DNA of 64,000 bases, from contig NC_087069.1 in NCBI RefSeq assembly GCF_963678635.1, positions 6,555,472-6,619,471 on the forward strand, given 5' to 3'. The stretch comes from Symsagittifera roscoffensis. Lineage: Eukaryota > Xenacoelomorpha > Acoela > Convolutidae. Shown here one piece after another: positions 11,445 through 21,949 of this stretch; within the stretch, counting starts at the first letter, position 1, and each line of letters starts with the position of its first letter. Below the pieces are notes generated by a model. The model saw only the letters and a program-made list of their open reading frames with translations, was not told the DNA's origin and did no database searches. The translations under genes were made by a program, and so were the position numbers.

Positions 11445-11596
11445 TTCATTTTGATTAAATCTTTCAAAGTGATTAATTTCAATCCGTGCTAAATTAAGCG
11501 GTAACTTTCCAATAAACCAAAACGAGCGTTCAAATTAAGATCAGATCATTTGAAACTTCAATGAAAACCAGTTGCAGTCAAAAGACGAGAAATATA

Positions 11597-11947
11597 ATGA
11601 TGCAAGTAGCTTTGATAGGAATCTCTTTAATCTGCAGCGCTTTTGCTTCTGCGCCGCATCCGATCTACATCCGGCCGGAACAGATGGAAGACCAGGATAG
11701 GGTGGATCAATGGAACGGCAAATGAACGACCTGTTTTATGGACACTCGGATAGTCAGCGCAGCCGTCGGCTCCGCCGTGAAAATGCTGATGCCGAAAAAG
11801 TCGGACTACTGCGACAAAGTTTCAAACAAAGACGCTAAAAAGATGTGCAAAGAGTTTGCTGATAAAAATGCGGAAGCTTTTGTCGAAGTGGTATTGGCTG
11901 TGCTCGATCCTGGCACCTTCTGCGGAGTTGTAGGAGCTTGTGAATAA
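11597..11947 (+). pseudogene. Saposin-B (caenopore-like) secreted peptide with TGA at the first conserved Cys
   Basis: ATG ATG at 11597 opens a frame that, apart from one TGA at 11723-11725, runs to TAA 11945. Residues 1-19 are a signal peptide (hydrophobic core A-L-I-G-I-S-L-I-C, small residues before the A-P-H cleavage point). A prosegment of about 23 residues follows, then a saposin-B domain. Counting TGA as residue 43, cysteines fall at 46, 72, 84, 109 and 115: spacings x2, x25, x11, x24 and x5, the canonical saposin-B pattern with TGA exactly where Cys1 belongs. Family members are membrane-active antimicrobial or digestive peptides; Cys1 normally pairs with Cys6. AATAAA follows at 11952. 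No good intron bypasses the TGA. Most likely a single nonsense mutation of TGC/TGT; recoding as Sec or Cys is the less likely alternative. Confidence 0.75.
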
Positions 11948-11951
11948 TTGG

Positions 11952-11957
11952 AATAAA
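11952..11957 (+). terminator. Polyadenylation signal AATAAA
   Basis: AATAAA lies five bases past the TAA of the saposin-like gene, consistent with a very short 3-prime untranslated region. Confidence 0.5.
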
Positions 11958-12269
11958 AATTGCATTAAAACACTTCTGAACGCTTGAATTCTAACAATCA
12001 AGGACTTTTATATTAGAAAAAAAATTGTTTTACGTATTGTTAGATGGTTTTTTACGAAGTGGTGGCTTTACTCATTTTGATTCTTTTTCTTATGATTTTG
12101 ACATTGATACGTTCATTTTCTCCGGAGGAGAGAATTCTTTCTCCCTTTTGATTGTTTTAACTTTGAGATTTATTCACTTCTTACCATTTTGTTCTTTTAA
12201 TTGTAAGTAGGTAGAGTTAGCTGTAATAAAAAATATTTGCGCTCCGGGTGGCGTAGTTTGCCACTTTCA

Positions 12270-12690
12270 TCATTGTTCCAACTTTCGAAGAAAGTGACGG
12301 AATAGTTGTGCTTTTTTATCCGGACAAACTTCGACAAGCAATTCAACAAGCAATTCGACTATTCAACAAGCAATTACAGATTTTTTTTTGATTCAAAAAG
12401 TATTGTTGTGCTGAGCACAAAATTGAAAAAATTTTTCAGATATGGTCAATTTTGCAAGTTATGAGGGCTCAAAAATAGCCAATTTGGTCAGCTTGGGATA
12501 ATTAAAACCCGATGAGTTTCGTGCTATGAGCGCAACACGTAAGCGGATGTTTAGTCTGACTTGGAAACAATTTCAAATAGCGATGACGCATGTTGTTTGG
12601 TGTATTTAACAATTTGCTATACGCTGAAAATATCAATTTGACAGTCAATAATAATTTGATGTAGTTTACATAGTGCTTGGGGGTATCGTT
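12270..12690 (+). repeat. Dispersed repeat, family shared with 62590-62990
   Basis: Matches 62590-62990 in order: the words TTCCGACTTTCGA/TTCCAACTTTCGA, GTATTGTTGT.CTGAGC, the pattern around ...CGTAAGCG..ATCT/ATGT, and ATTGTTCCAAATAG/AACAATTTCAAATAG. Both copies run towards a short CATAGTG/TATGGCGTGTGGGG module that also ends the 14-18 kb repeats, so these are one family. No coding capacity seen; likely a non-autonomous transposon. Confidence 0.6.
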
Positions 12691-12699
12691 TTCGAAAAT

Positions 12700-14060
12700 C
12701 GTTTTTTAGGCCACGCCTTCAAGGCAAAACAGAGTAGATATAGAGTTTTTTCGTAGGCTGAAAAACAATTTCTTTAAAAAAATGTAAAAGAAACTGGATA
12801 TCGTTTTCCTCTAACCGCTTACCCCTGCATAGGTTTTCAGAAAGCGCTTGGGGTACTCTTAAAAACTTGGTTAATGTTTTTTAAAAAACAAACCTGCTCT
12901 ACTGCAGCTTTCAAAGGTAGTTAGAATACTCAGAGCTTAGCACTGATATGAGTATTTTTGTTTATTTATAATTTAAGTTAAAAAAATCGGCAAAACCTGA
13001 AAACAATATTGCAAAAAACTTAACGTTTTTTTTTTGAAATCACGCTTTCAAGGCAAAAAAGAGTAGATATAGACTATTTTCGAAGTAATAGACGTATTCC
13101 AACTACATAATAGGTCGTTCAGAGGAAAAATTGACAAAATGGCGTTAATTCGTTTGAAAAGTTTCTTTTTTTTTGCATGGTGTTATAGTGTGTTACGTTG
13201 AACGTTGGAAATTTGAAAATTGACCATGAGAGCTAATGAAGGAAGAGAAAAACCAAGATAAATAAAAATAGGTTAGATATGTAGCAATCTTGGAGAGAAA
13301 ACCGGGGTTTTAAGTATCTCACAACAATTCATCTGATGGACGAAGGGGGCTAAAATTGCTACTAAAAAAACGCCCATTTCTTACAAGAGATGGATTTTTT
13401 TTAAACAGGAACCGGATTGGACATCACCTGACCGCTTCGGTGAAAAGTGGATATCGTTTTCAGAAAGCGCTTGGGGTATTTTCAAAAATTTGGTTATTTT
13501 TTTTTTAAAAAAACAAACCTGCTCTATTGCATCTTTTGAAGGCTTAGCACTGATATGAGCAGTTTTTTTCATTCATATTTTTAGTAAAAAAAAACCGGCA
13601 AAACCTGAAAACAATATTGCAAAAAACTGAACGTTTTTTTATCACGCCTTCAAGGCAAAAAAGAGTAGATATAGACTTTTTTCGAAGTAAAAAACGTATT
13701 ATAATTACAAAATATGTCGTTCAGAGGAAAAAGTGCCAAAATGGCGTTAATTTGTAGGAAAAATTTCTTTTCCTGCTTGTTGATATAGTGTGCTAACTTT
13801 TTGACGTTGGAAATTTGAAATTTGATCATGAGAGCTAACTAACAAAGAGAAAAACCAAAATAAATAATAAATAAATTAGAGATGCTACAACCCTTGAGAG
13901 AAACTCGGGGTTCCCATCATCTCACAACAATTCGCCTGATGAAGGAAGGGACCTAAAATTGCTATTAAAAAAACAAACGCCTATTTCTGAGAAAACTTTT
14001 TTACAAGAGATAATTTTTTTTAAACAGGCAACCAGATTGGACGTCACCTGACCGCTTCGT
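12700..14060 (+). repeat. Tandem repeat, 606-bp unit, about 2.2 copies
   Basis: The word CACGCYTTCAAGGCAAAAMA recurs near 12713, 13043 and 13649; the last two are 606 bp apart. Other landmarks repeat at the same period, including GGATATCGTTTTC, CAGAAAGCGCTTGGGGTA and TCACAACAATTC. The first unit carries a small insertion near 12807-12840. Short minus-strand open frames (for example 13381-13572) are repeat translation only. Confidence 0.85.
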
Positions 14061-14149
14061 TGGTAATGTAAGTGGAACACCTCAACCTGGGTAGACAAAA
14101 AAAAATTTTGCAAACAATTATTGAATTGTTATACAGAACTCAACGAGTT

Positions 14150-15470
14150 AGCCAGAAAAATTTATTTCTATGGGTGACAACGGATTACACGTGTTTCTTC
14201 TTTTGTTCCTATCATTGTAACATGTCCACAAATGGCGATTTTCTGGAAAAGAAGCAAGAAGGTTTTTTGTTGCACAATCTAGCGGTTTCGATTTAACGAT
14301 TTTGCTTTTTATACAAACCAATGGAACAATTTTTGAAATTTCTATTCAATGTGAAAACGCTTTTTCCGCAAAAGCATTTCCAATTAGCAGCGTTAAAAAA
14401 GTGCAAACTCAGTATTCTTGGAGTTTAACAAATAACGGTTGCTGTCAAAATAGTCCATCCATTTTTTTTTTGAGATTTACAACAATATTAACTGATTTTT
14501 GTACACTCGTTTTGTCTCCTTGTCCAAATAACCACTACACCTGTAGAGTTTCAATCTTTTGGCTTAAAATTAACAAAAACTTGACCTAAGCCAGATGAAA
14601 CTCACGTTAAGGAATTATCATGCTAAAGTAATTTTATTTTTCTAATGAAAAACTCTGTTGATGCTCTTATTGAGGAAAGATGATTTCCCTGTGCTCGGTG
14701 GGTTTTTTTCAGACAAGCCTTGAATCAAAAGAACTCACTAAATTTTACTTTGGTCAATCTGGGACACTTAACAGGCAAAATATTTTTCTAAAGCTTCAGC
14801 GGCATTTTGATTCAGCTCAGAAACTGCTCCAATTTGATTTGAGGCCAGCTATTAAAACAATGAAAGTGGTCAACAAAAACTCTCGTGTATCACTTCGAAA
14901 ATCTTATTGCTCCTTTTTTTTTAAAACAAGTTTAAAAAACTGGTTGAAAAATTTAAAAATTCTCGAAAAAAAATAAATAAAAAACTCGCTATAAGAAATA
15001 CAGAGGAATAACTTCAGCGTCTTGTATTTTGATATTATAACCAAAAAAATTGGCCTTAATCATTTCGGATAATTTTGATTCGCCACTTAGATATGTTTTA
15101 AAAACGCAGAATATCACGTTCTAATTATTCCAAGAACCATTTTCAAACCGTCATTTTTTCACAAAAAAATGATAACAAGCAAACTATCTTTTAAATTTTG
15201 AGCTCTGGCTAGTGGTATCTTTCTGACAGTATGAAAAATTTATGCCAAACAACAGTTTTTTAAAAAGTCGAAAGTTGAATGAATAAAAAACAACCCCAGC
15301 TTAGTTATTTCGTCTTTTTCTTCAAAATTTGTAACAATCGCATCCCTCTGTACTTTACATAGCGTGTGCAGGGAATATTTTTGAAACAAAAACAAATTGA
15401 AAAAGCTCTAAGAGAGCAATTTTTGAACAATACGGGATTCTTTTACTGCTGATGCGCATTATTAAATGTT
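14150..15470 (+). repeat. 1.4-kb diverged dispersed repeat, copy A
   Basis: Aligns collinearly with 16430-17950. Shared landmarks include ATACAAACCAATGGAAC, ATTCTTGGAGTTTAA, TCAGACAAGCCTTGAA, GATTCAGCTCAGAAACTGCTCCAA and TGAATGAATAAAAAAC near the end. Divergence looks like about 30 percent with many indels. Open frames of 60-100 codons across it are not shared between copies, which argues against coding. Confidence 0.75.
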
Positions 15471-16069
15471 AATTTGCTTGCAAAAAACTGAATTTAATGG
15501 CACAAACAATAATTGGCAGAATAATTGACAATTTAGGGCATTGGAACTTTTCTCTGAAAATGTCGTTTTATTGAAGGAAACCGCGGTTTTTGGAATTTCT
15601 AATTTGGATCAAGTTAGCATCCTTCCCTTCCCCCAAATAGGCCAAGTTAATTTGCCAAGTTAAAATGTCTAAGCTCTACTTTTTCACTCAGATACCTATA
15701 TCACACCAAGCCGAAAAAACAACACTAATTGGAAAACTAATTTTTTTGATATTTTTCAAGACTGTTCGGAACATTGCACAGTAACCGGTTATCCTTGTTT
15801 TTAATTAAATTTTTTTAGATATGAAGCCTAACTAGAGATCTCCGATTTTTTGTTCAGATTGCAATGGCACCAGAATTTGATTTTTTAAGAAAAATGCCAG
15901 TGAATGAAGACCGGTGGGACCGAAAAAATCAATAAGAATCGTGGGGACTTGATTTTAGCTTTTCAAACCAAGGTGAGTCTCAAATGATTGCTTAGAACTG
16001 TGACATTGCAAATCATCAAATACAACCGGACCTTAGATAACCTATAACTAGGACCTAAAAACCCATGAT
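15471..16069. other. Noncoding spacer with a partial dispersed repeat
   Basis: Positions 15690-15800 (ATCACACCAAGC ... CGGAACATTGCACAGTAACCGGTTATCCTTG) match 58745-58870 and, inverted, 18060-18115. The rest shows nothing recognisable. Confidence 0.5.
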
Positions 16070-16280
16070 TCGACCATTTTGGCACATGATCCCACTCCAG
16101 TTGACCCATGGTAATACCTTGTTCGACCCATGATTCGACATGGTTCGAGCCATGATGCGATGTCAATCGAAACATGCTTCGACTCTGTTTGACTTATGAA
16201 TCGATCTTTTTGACACTATCGAGCTTGTTCGACTCATGATTCGGCTCTGTTCTACTCATGATTCGACTTTATTTGACTAG
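16070..16280 (+). repeat. Degenerate TTCGACYCATGATTCGAC array
   Basis: Roughly ten imperfect copies of a short unit built on TTCGAC and CATGAT, for example TTCGACCCATGATTCGACA near 16123. It resembles the arrays at 19800-19990 and 61185-61680. Confidence 0.7.
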
Positions 16281-16429
16281 AGCTTTTGTTCCACCGTCTC
16301 AAATTAGAGACGCAAACTGGTGTAGTTTGAACGTTTTGGTCAAATCCGGGTGGATAATTTGAAGTTCTGCTAACAGTTATTACTTTGTTACGCGAAGCTT
16401 GACCAGCTGACAGTTTCTAATTATATTAG

Positions 16430-17950
16430 CTTTTAGTAGAGTAGAAATGGATGACGTGTGTTTCCCATTTTGGTTTCCAAAATGGTGTTTTATTAAAAAC
16501 AAAAGAAGCGCAGTTTATTAGATGCACCATCTAATGGTTTCGTTTTAACGCCCTTCTAAAAATACAAACTAATGGAACTAATTTTGAAACTCTCAAACAA
16601 GTATAGAACACGTTTTCCACAAAACTTTTCAACTAGCAGCAGTAAAAAAAGTCCTTGTTAAGTATTCTTGAAGTTTAAAAAAACCATTTATACTAAAATA
16701 ATCTATCGATAAATTGTTTTTGAAATTTTTAAGAGTAACAAACGTTTCGATATCATTCCGATTTGACTAGTACACAGTCTCAACGTCGTTATTTTGTCGT
16801 CAATTTGATTAATTCTAATGCGACAATCAATTTTAACGGATTGTCTCAAATTAGTTCCGTCTTTTAGTTCAATTAGCCAAAGTTTTTTTTTAATTTAACA
16901 ACATTCTAAGCAAAACAAGATAAAACACACAGTTACAAACTATTTTAATAACCTAAATTTTAATTTTATAATGCACGATTCTTTGATCTTTTTAATGCAG
17001 AAAAAATGGATAATTTGTGCTTGGTGAGATTTTTATTCAGGCAAACTTGTTCTGAAGGAATTTTCATAGCATGTAAAAAAAGCATACAATCAAAAAAAAT
17101 TCAATTTTTCTTATTCAAAACGTCTAACGATTAGCTTAGGTTCTCAAAAGAAGCTAAGGTACACTCGTGAAGTCCAGTGATTACTGTGGACCAATCAGAA
17201 AGAAGTAGCACTATGTGTCGGGAATTGTTGAAATGGCTTACAACCCTTTAATCAATGAAAACATACGTGGCTTCTTTTATGACGTTCTAAAAACAAGTAA
17301 CTTGGCGGCTGCTTTGGAATATTTCTCCATTCGATGCTTCTGCGGCGCTTTAATCCAGCTCAGAAATTGTTCCAACTTGATTTGAAGCCAGCTATGTATA
17401 CGTTGCTAAACGCTAAGAAGACTTTTCGTGAATCAACTTGAAGTCGTGATTGCTCCAACAGCACTTTCGGGCATAGTCAAAAAAAGTTGCTTCTTAAGTT
17501 AGTCAAAAAGTCGCACGATTTTTTTTAAATTTTACCCCCACGCTCGACAGGTAAAGTACAGAAGGATGTTTTAGCTTCTCGTATCCTGACATTTCACCAA
17601 ATCGTTTGAGTCGATTCAATTTTTGGAACGATTTATTTCGCCGCATAAGAAAGTAAAAACAACGCAATATATCGCGTGCTAATTGTTCATACCTAGCGAA
17701 TTTCAAACACTCATTTTTTGCAGCTGATTCATCTTTAGCTCTGGACAATAATAGCTTTCCGACGGTATAAAACTTTTTGTTCAAGACGGTCAAATGAAAA
17801 GCCGAAAATTGGATGAATAAAAAACACCCCGAGAACAATAGCATTACTTTATACTTGACATCGCGTGTAGGGAGTAACTTAAAAAGCTACAAAAACTCAA
17901 TTTGCTTTAAAATTGCATCAATTTTTAAATTGTATTCTAAAAACATCTAT
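16430..17950 (+). repeat. 1.4-kb diverged dispersed repeat, copy B
   Basis: Direct-orientation partner of 14150-15470, about 2.3 kb downstream. The alignment extends from ATGACGTGTGTTTCCC near 16450 to AAAAAACACCCCGAG near 17830. Copy B is longer through insertions near 17040-17330. A stem of related sequence followed by CTGATACGAGCAGTCTT at 17990-18010 links this family to the hairpin motif at 63084-63220. Confidence 0.75.
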
Positions 17951-17999
17951 TACTAGGACCTTATGGAGTTGTCGGATCATTGAGTGCATTAACCTGATA

Positions 18000-18890
18000 C
18001 GAGCAGTCTTAGGCCCAATTTAGTTTTCTGGCTTTTGAGAAAAATTAAATGGTTGCGAAAGAACTGGTTACAAAGAAAAACAAGGACAGACGGTTACTGT
18101 AGCACAGAGTGTTCTGGCCATAGTTTTTTTTTAAAAAACTACAAGTATTACGAAGCCAAACTTTTCACTGGATAGGCGCACAATTTTGTGTATGTAATTT
18201 CCTGGATTCCAGAGACAAGTCTCTTAAGGTGATAAAAGTTTGTCAGAACGATCAAAAGAAATGAAAGAACAATAAAAAAGAACAAAGGAGCGTCCTTTTT
18301 GCGGAATCCGCTTAGGTTTCACAAAATGCTTAGGTTTCACAAAATGCACGCTCGAAAATTCCATATCACTTGGCCTCGTGATGATTTTTTTTTTCATTTT
18401 TAATATTTTTTTCTGCATGGTGTGATAAAAATATTTGGCGTAAAACTATAAGTTAGACCTATTCGACGATATTAATAAAATAGCAAAGTTAGGCCAAACT
18501 TTTTGCATATAAATGACTTGAAAATATTCATTTTTTTATATTACAGAAAAATGTTTTAATTTTTCAAATGGCGCTAAAAACTTCAAAAATTAATTTTATA
18601 TGCTTAAAATTATGTTTCCAGGGCCTAAATTAAGCATAGTTAAGGCTGTTATAAGCCTGCTTGCTCGCATTATTTGCTCAAACTTGAAATAAATTTCTCT
18701 CTACACTGAGAAAAGGTTTTCAATTTTTTATATGTCGTTCGAATCAAGACTGAAAATGCTTCAATTTGGTATATCATTCGACCCTTTTTGATGACTTTTT
18801 GTGGTATCTGATTATACGTGGAACACAAAGAAAAAACACCTGAATACAAAGTTCTTCCACATTTTTCAAATGGTCGGAACAGTTAATGAT
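18000..18890 (-). repeat. 0.9-kb dispersed repeat, inverted partner of 58215-58890
   Basis: The reverse complement aligns with 58215-58890: GTTCCGACCATT, GGAAGAACTTTGTATTC.GGTGT, ATTCGAACGACAT, GAGCAAATAA.GC..GC, ATTTATCACACCA.GCAGAAAAA and ACGGTTA/TATCCTTGTT are shared. A separate module at 18150-18385 (ATTACGAAGCCAAACTT ... GGCCTCGTGATGA) interrupts it and matches 60333-60510. A modular, non-autonomous element is the best reading. Confidence 0.7.
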
Positions 18891-19074
18891 TATTGGTACT
18901 TAGATGCCAATTGTGCGAACAGATTCAAAACAAACAAAGACTTTTTCAAAAAGAGGCTGCTGTAAAGTTTTATCGATTCAAAATTTCCCTAAGATTTTAA
19001 GATTGATTATTTATTTTAAAAATTCCATTACCATTTATCACTTGAACAATGCTGCTCATATAATTCATTTTATG

Positions 19075-19200
19075 TCACGACTGCGACTGGTTTTTTTCCT
19101 GAAGGTATTCAAAGGCTTTGTCAAATTGAATTCTACACTCCTCGAAGTATTTGAGCTGAATTTTGTAGGCTTTTTCGACTTCTTCCATTTGCATCACTTC
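19075..19200 (-). CDS. Candidate terminal exon of an unidentified host gene
   Basis: On the minus strand, GTTTTCAG at 19201-19208 is a perfect nematode-type splice acceptor. It is followed immediately by 41 sense codons and TGA (19077-19075). The peptide is strongly charged and helical, beginning E-V-M-Q-M-E-E-V-E-K and ending N-Q-S-Q-S, and could form a coiled coil. Codon use is balanced, with more G and C in third positions than the flanks. No upstream exon could be placed with confidence; the 96-codon minus-strand frame at 19222-19509 does not end in a donor. The gene is therefore partial or relic. Function unknown. Confidence 0.45.
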   Translation of the reverse strand, partial: EVMQMEEVEKAYKIQLKYFEECRIQFDKAFEYLQEKNQSQS

Positions 19201-19799
19201 CTGAAAACAAAATTTCCTAAATTATGGTTCTTGAAATGCCAACGCGCTCGAAAATTTCCAGGAGGTACAAGGCATAACTCTAGAGATTAAGGAGGAAAGC
19301 TTGTTGTTATGAGCTACAAACTTCAACATAAATTGTATAGCTCTCATTTTACAAATGCAGACCGTGTTCAGTGTGTCCTTGCAAAGTTTTGCCATTTTTT
19401 TTGTTGAAATAGTACGAAAAATCGTTGAAATGGTATCAAAAAGAGAAGAGAAATTAATTCTAATTTTAGCTCCAAGGTAAGTCATAACGTTTCTCAATTG
19501 ATCATTCATATAATATATTGACTATTGTTGTTTTATAGCTTTCTGTTTTTGCGGTGACGATTTTGTCGTTGCCCCAAAAAACGTGCTACTATATTTTTGG
19601 AACAATATGCACGCCTACTCGTGGCTGTCTTCTATTTGATCAGAAAATATTTTGGTCATGAGCTTACTGCTCATTAACAAAAGATATAAACTAAAATTTG
19701 CAACTATATGAAAATATATACTAAATGTCTACTACTATTTTGCTGTTTGCATCTGTTTTACAGTTTTTCGAGCAGAAAAAATGACAAAAATGCGTTTCT

Positions 19800-19990
19800 T
19801 GGTATATTCTCTTCATATTTCGACCGTGCTCGAGTTATATTTTGATCGTGCTCGAGGTGAGTTTCGACCGTGCTTGAGGTATGTCTTGACCGAGCTCGAC
19901 CATGCTCAAGGTATGTTTCGACCGTGCATGACCGTGTTCGACCGTGCTAGTGCGTGCACGACCGTGCTCGGCCGTGCTCGACTTTTTCAA
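19800..19990 (+). repeat. Degenerate TTCGACCGTGCTCGAG array
   Basis: About ten imperfect units of 15-25 bp built on CGACCGTGCTCGA, interspersed with GGTATGT/GGTGAGT. Open frames on both strands across it are translations of the array. Confidence 0.75.
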
Positions 19991-20102
19991 GTTTTCGACT
20001 TTCGTTTTCAGAGATTGAGGATTGGGCTCTATTAAGTTCGTCACAGAATCAATACCTTATGTTATTTCACAATTGAAACAAAATTTGACTATTGAAACAA
20101 AA

Positions 20103-20174
20103 TTTTGGGTTATTCAGATCAAAACTATGTCAAAAATCAATTTTTAGACCAATTTTGATCTGAATAACCCAAAA
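20103..20174. repeat. Perfect 22-bp inverted repeat (hairpin)
   Basis: The arm TTTTGGGTTATTCAGATCAAAA at 20103-20124 has an exact inverted copy at 20153-20174 around a 28-base loop. The loop itself contains near-palindromic TCAAAAATCAATTTTTAGA. Perfect arms in otherwise decayed sequence imply recent origin or ongoing conversion. Confidence 0.9.
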
Positions 20175-20179
20175 ATTCA

Positions 20180-21945
20180 GACCAATTTTTCTAGACCCAA
20201 GTTTCCGTTTTGATTTTTGGAATGCGAATAATGACCAAAAATGATTTAATTTGTCAGCACTTAACCTCCAACAAATTTTCTTTCAATTAGACCAAATTGG
20301 CTGAAAAAAATCACGTCAACCTCAGTTCCTTCCCACTTCATGAAATGGTCGAACAAAAAACTTCAAAAGCAAAAGAAAAAACTTTGTGTAAAAAAAAATC
20401 ATCTGAATCTTTTTAAAAGTTCAGTGAAGTCAATTACTAGCATGAGTAGCGTAGCTGGTTGCTGTGCAAGTAGCTTAAAATATTTCGAGAAAATTCGTTG
20501 AAAAAATACTATTAAAGAAAGTGTTACTTTTTATCAAACGTGTTTTTTTTTTGCGTCGTGAGATAAACAGATCTGATGGTGTGCTAAAATGATTATAACG
20601 AAAGCCAAAAACTTAGAATCGAAAACCATAGTAAAATTAAAAGATTAGACTACAAATTTCTTTGATCAAGGACTATTAGAAAAAAATCATACCAAAGTGT
20701 TTTTTGACCTTTCGAAGTTTCATACTCCCAAGATGATACAAAAAACTTTGAAAAAAAATGTAAAGTTACTGGCGAAAAACTTGGTGCTCAGTTCGTGAAT
20801 AAAAATTTCGTGGGATGTATATTAAGCCGGCTACTGCGTTTTTTTGTGCTCAAGTATAGACTTGATTACAAAATTTTCATAGCATTTCTTTTTGACACCG
20901 AGCACAATGTTGCAATTTTGTTTAAATTACAACCGAAAGGGCTTATATATATGAAACAACCTTTGACCTAATCCAATGATTTTTTGTGTTACCTGATTTT
21001 GCGTGGAAAACGAAACCTAGAACTGAGACCCAAAGACAAAATCTCCTCCCCATTTTCAATAAGCGAAACAACAATAAAACATCTGTTCATTTGAACATTT
21101 TTTCTGACATTTCTGACATTTCTTAAGATAATTAGTCGGCCATATTTTCAAACAGAAAGCGACAGAAAAGTTTTGGTTGACCTATAAAAATGTAGACGAA
21201 ATTTGTAGACAAAATTCTGAAAATCCATAATACCCCTCGAGAAACTACCAGATCTGCGCCTTGTTTTTTGCATGCCTAGAATTTGATCGCGGCAACTTTT
21301 AGTCACAACGGTTGCTACTGTCTTCCAGCTTTCCCACATTCTGTCCTCAAAAAAACCAACTAATAAATGGTTTTTGAAAATAGCAACTGTCACGTTACCG
21401 GCCTGAATTGTCGCAAAAGTTATTCAAGAGGAAGTATGACACACCTTAAGACTAAAACTCCTCCCCAGTTTCAATAGCCAACAACAATTACAAAAAAAAA
21501 TTTGGTTGGACAACAGTAAACAGTCGAAACAAAAAAAGTTAATCCAAATTGTAGTATAACTTTAAGTACGCAAGTGTGACCCTATTTTCCCGATTACCCA
21601 ATTTTAGACGTTATTAAAAAATTCTTCCAATAGCTGGTCGAATTATGTTTTCTAAATCGTTGGATAAGAGACCGTAATACACTAATCAAAATCATACTAA
21701 ATTGTTTTCAGGCTAGTATTGATTGTTATAAAACTACATTTATAACCACTGAAAGTTAGGCTGAGAGATAGTCATGAGACCTTCTGATCTGTTTTCAGAG
21801 TTCTCTGAGCGGGAAAGTTAACATATTTCTTCAGTTTCCTAACTCGAAATTTTATCGGTATTGTTCAAACGCAAAAAAAACTCAAAAAAGTACACGCTTT
21901 CATAATGAAGAAGAAACATGAATACTATTCTGTTGAAATGTAATA
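20180..21945. other. Noncoding repeat-rich stretch
   Basis: Fragments near 20990-21080 (ACCTGATTTTGCGTGGAAAAC and CTCCTCCCC.TTTTCAATA) recall the 58215-58330 repeat. The CTCCTCCCC.TTTTCAATA phrase recurs at 21450-21475. No gene or RNA recognised. Confidence 0.45.
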
Positions 21946-21949
21946 TTAA

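Noticed and set aside
11702-11752. Intron removing the TGA of the saposin-like gene
   Set aside because: A GT...ATAG pair exists but has no pyrimidine tract, is only about 50 bp, and would delete Cys2 of the domain.
14072-14976. Several 74-98-codon plus-strand frames
   Set aside because: They lie in repeat copy A and are not preserved in copy B.
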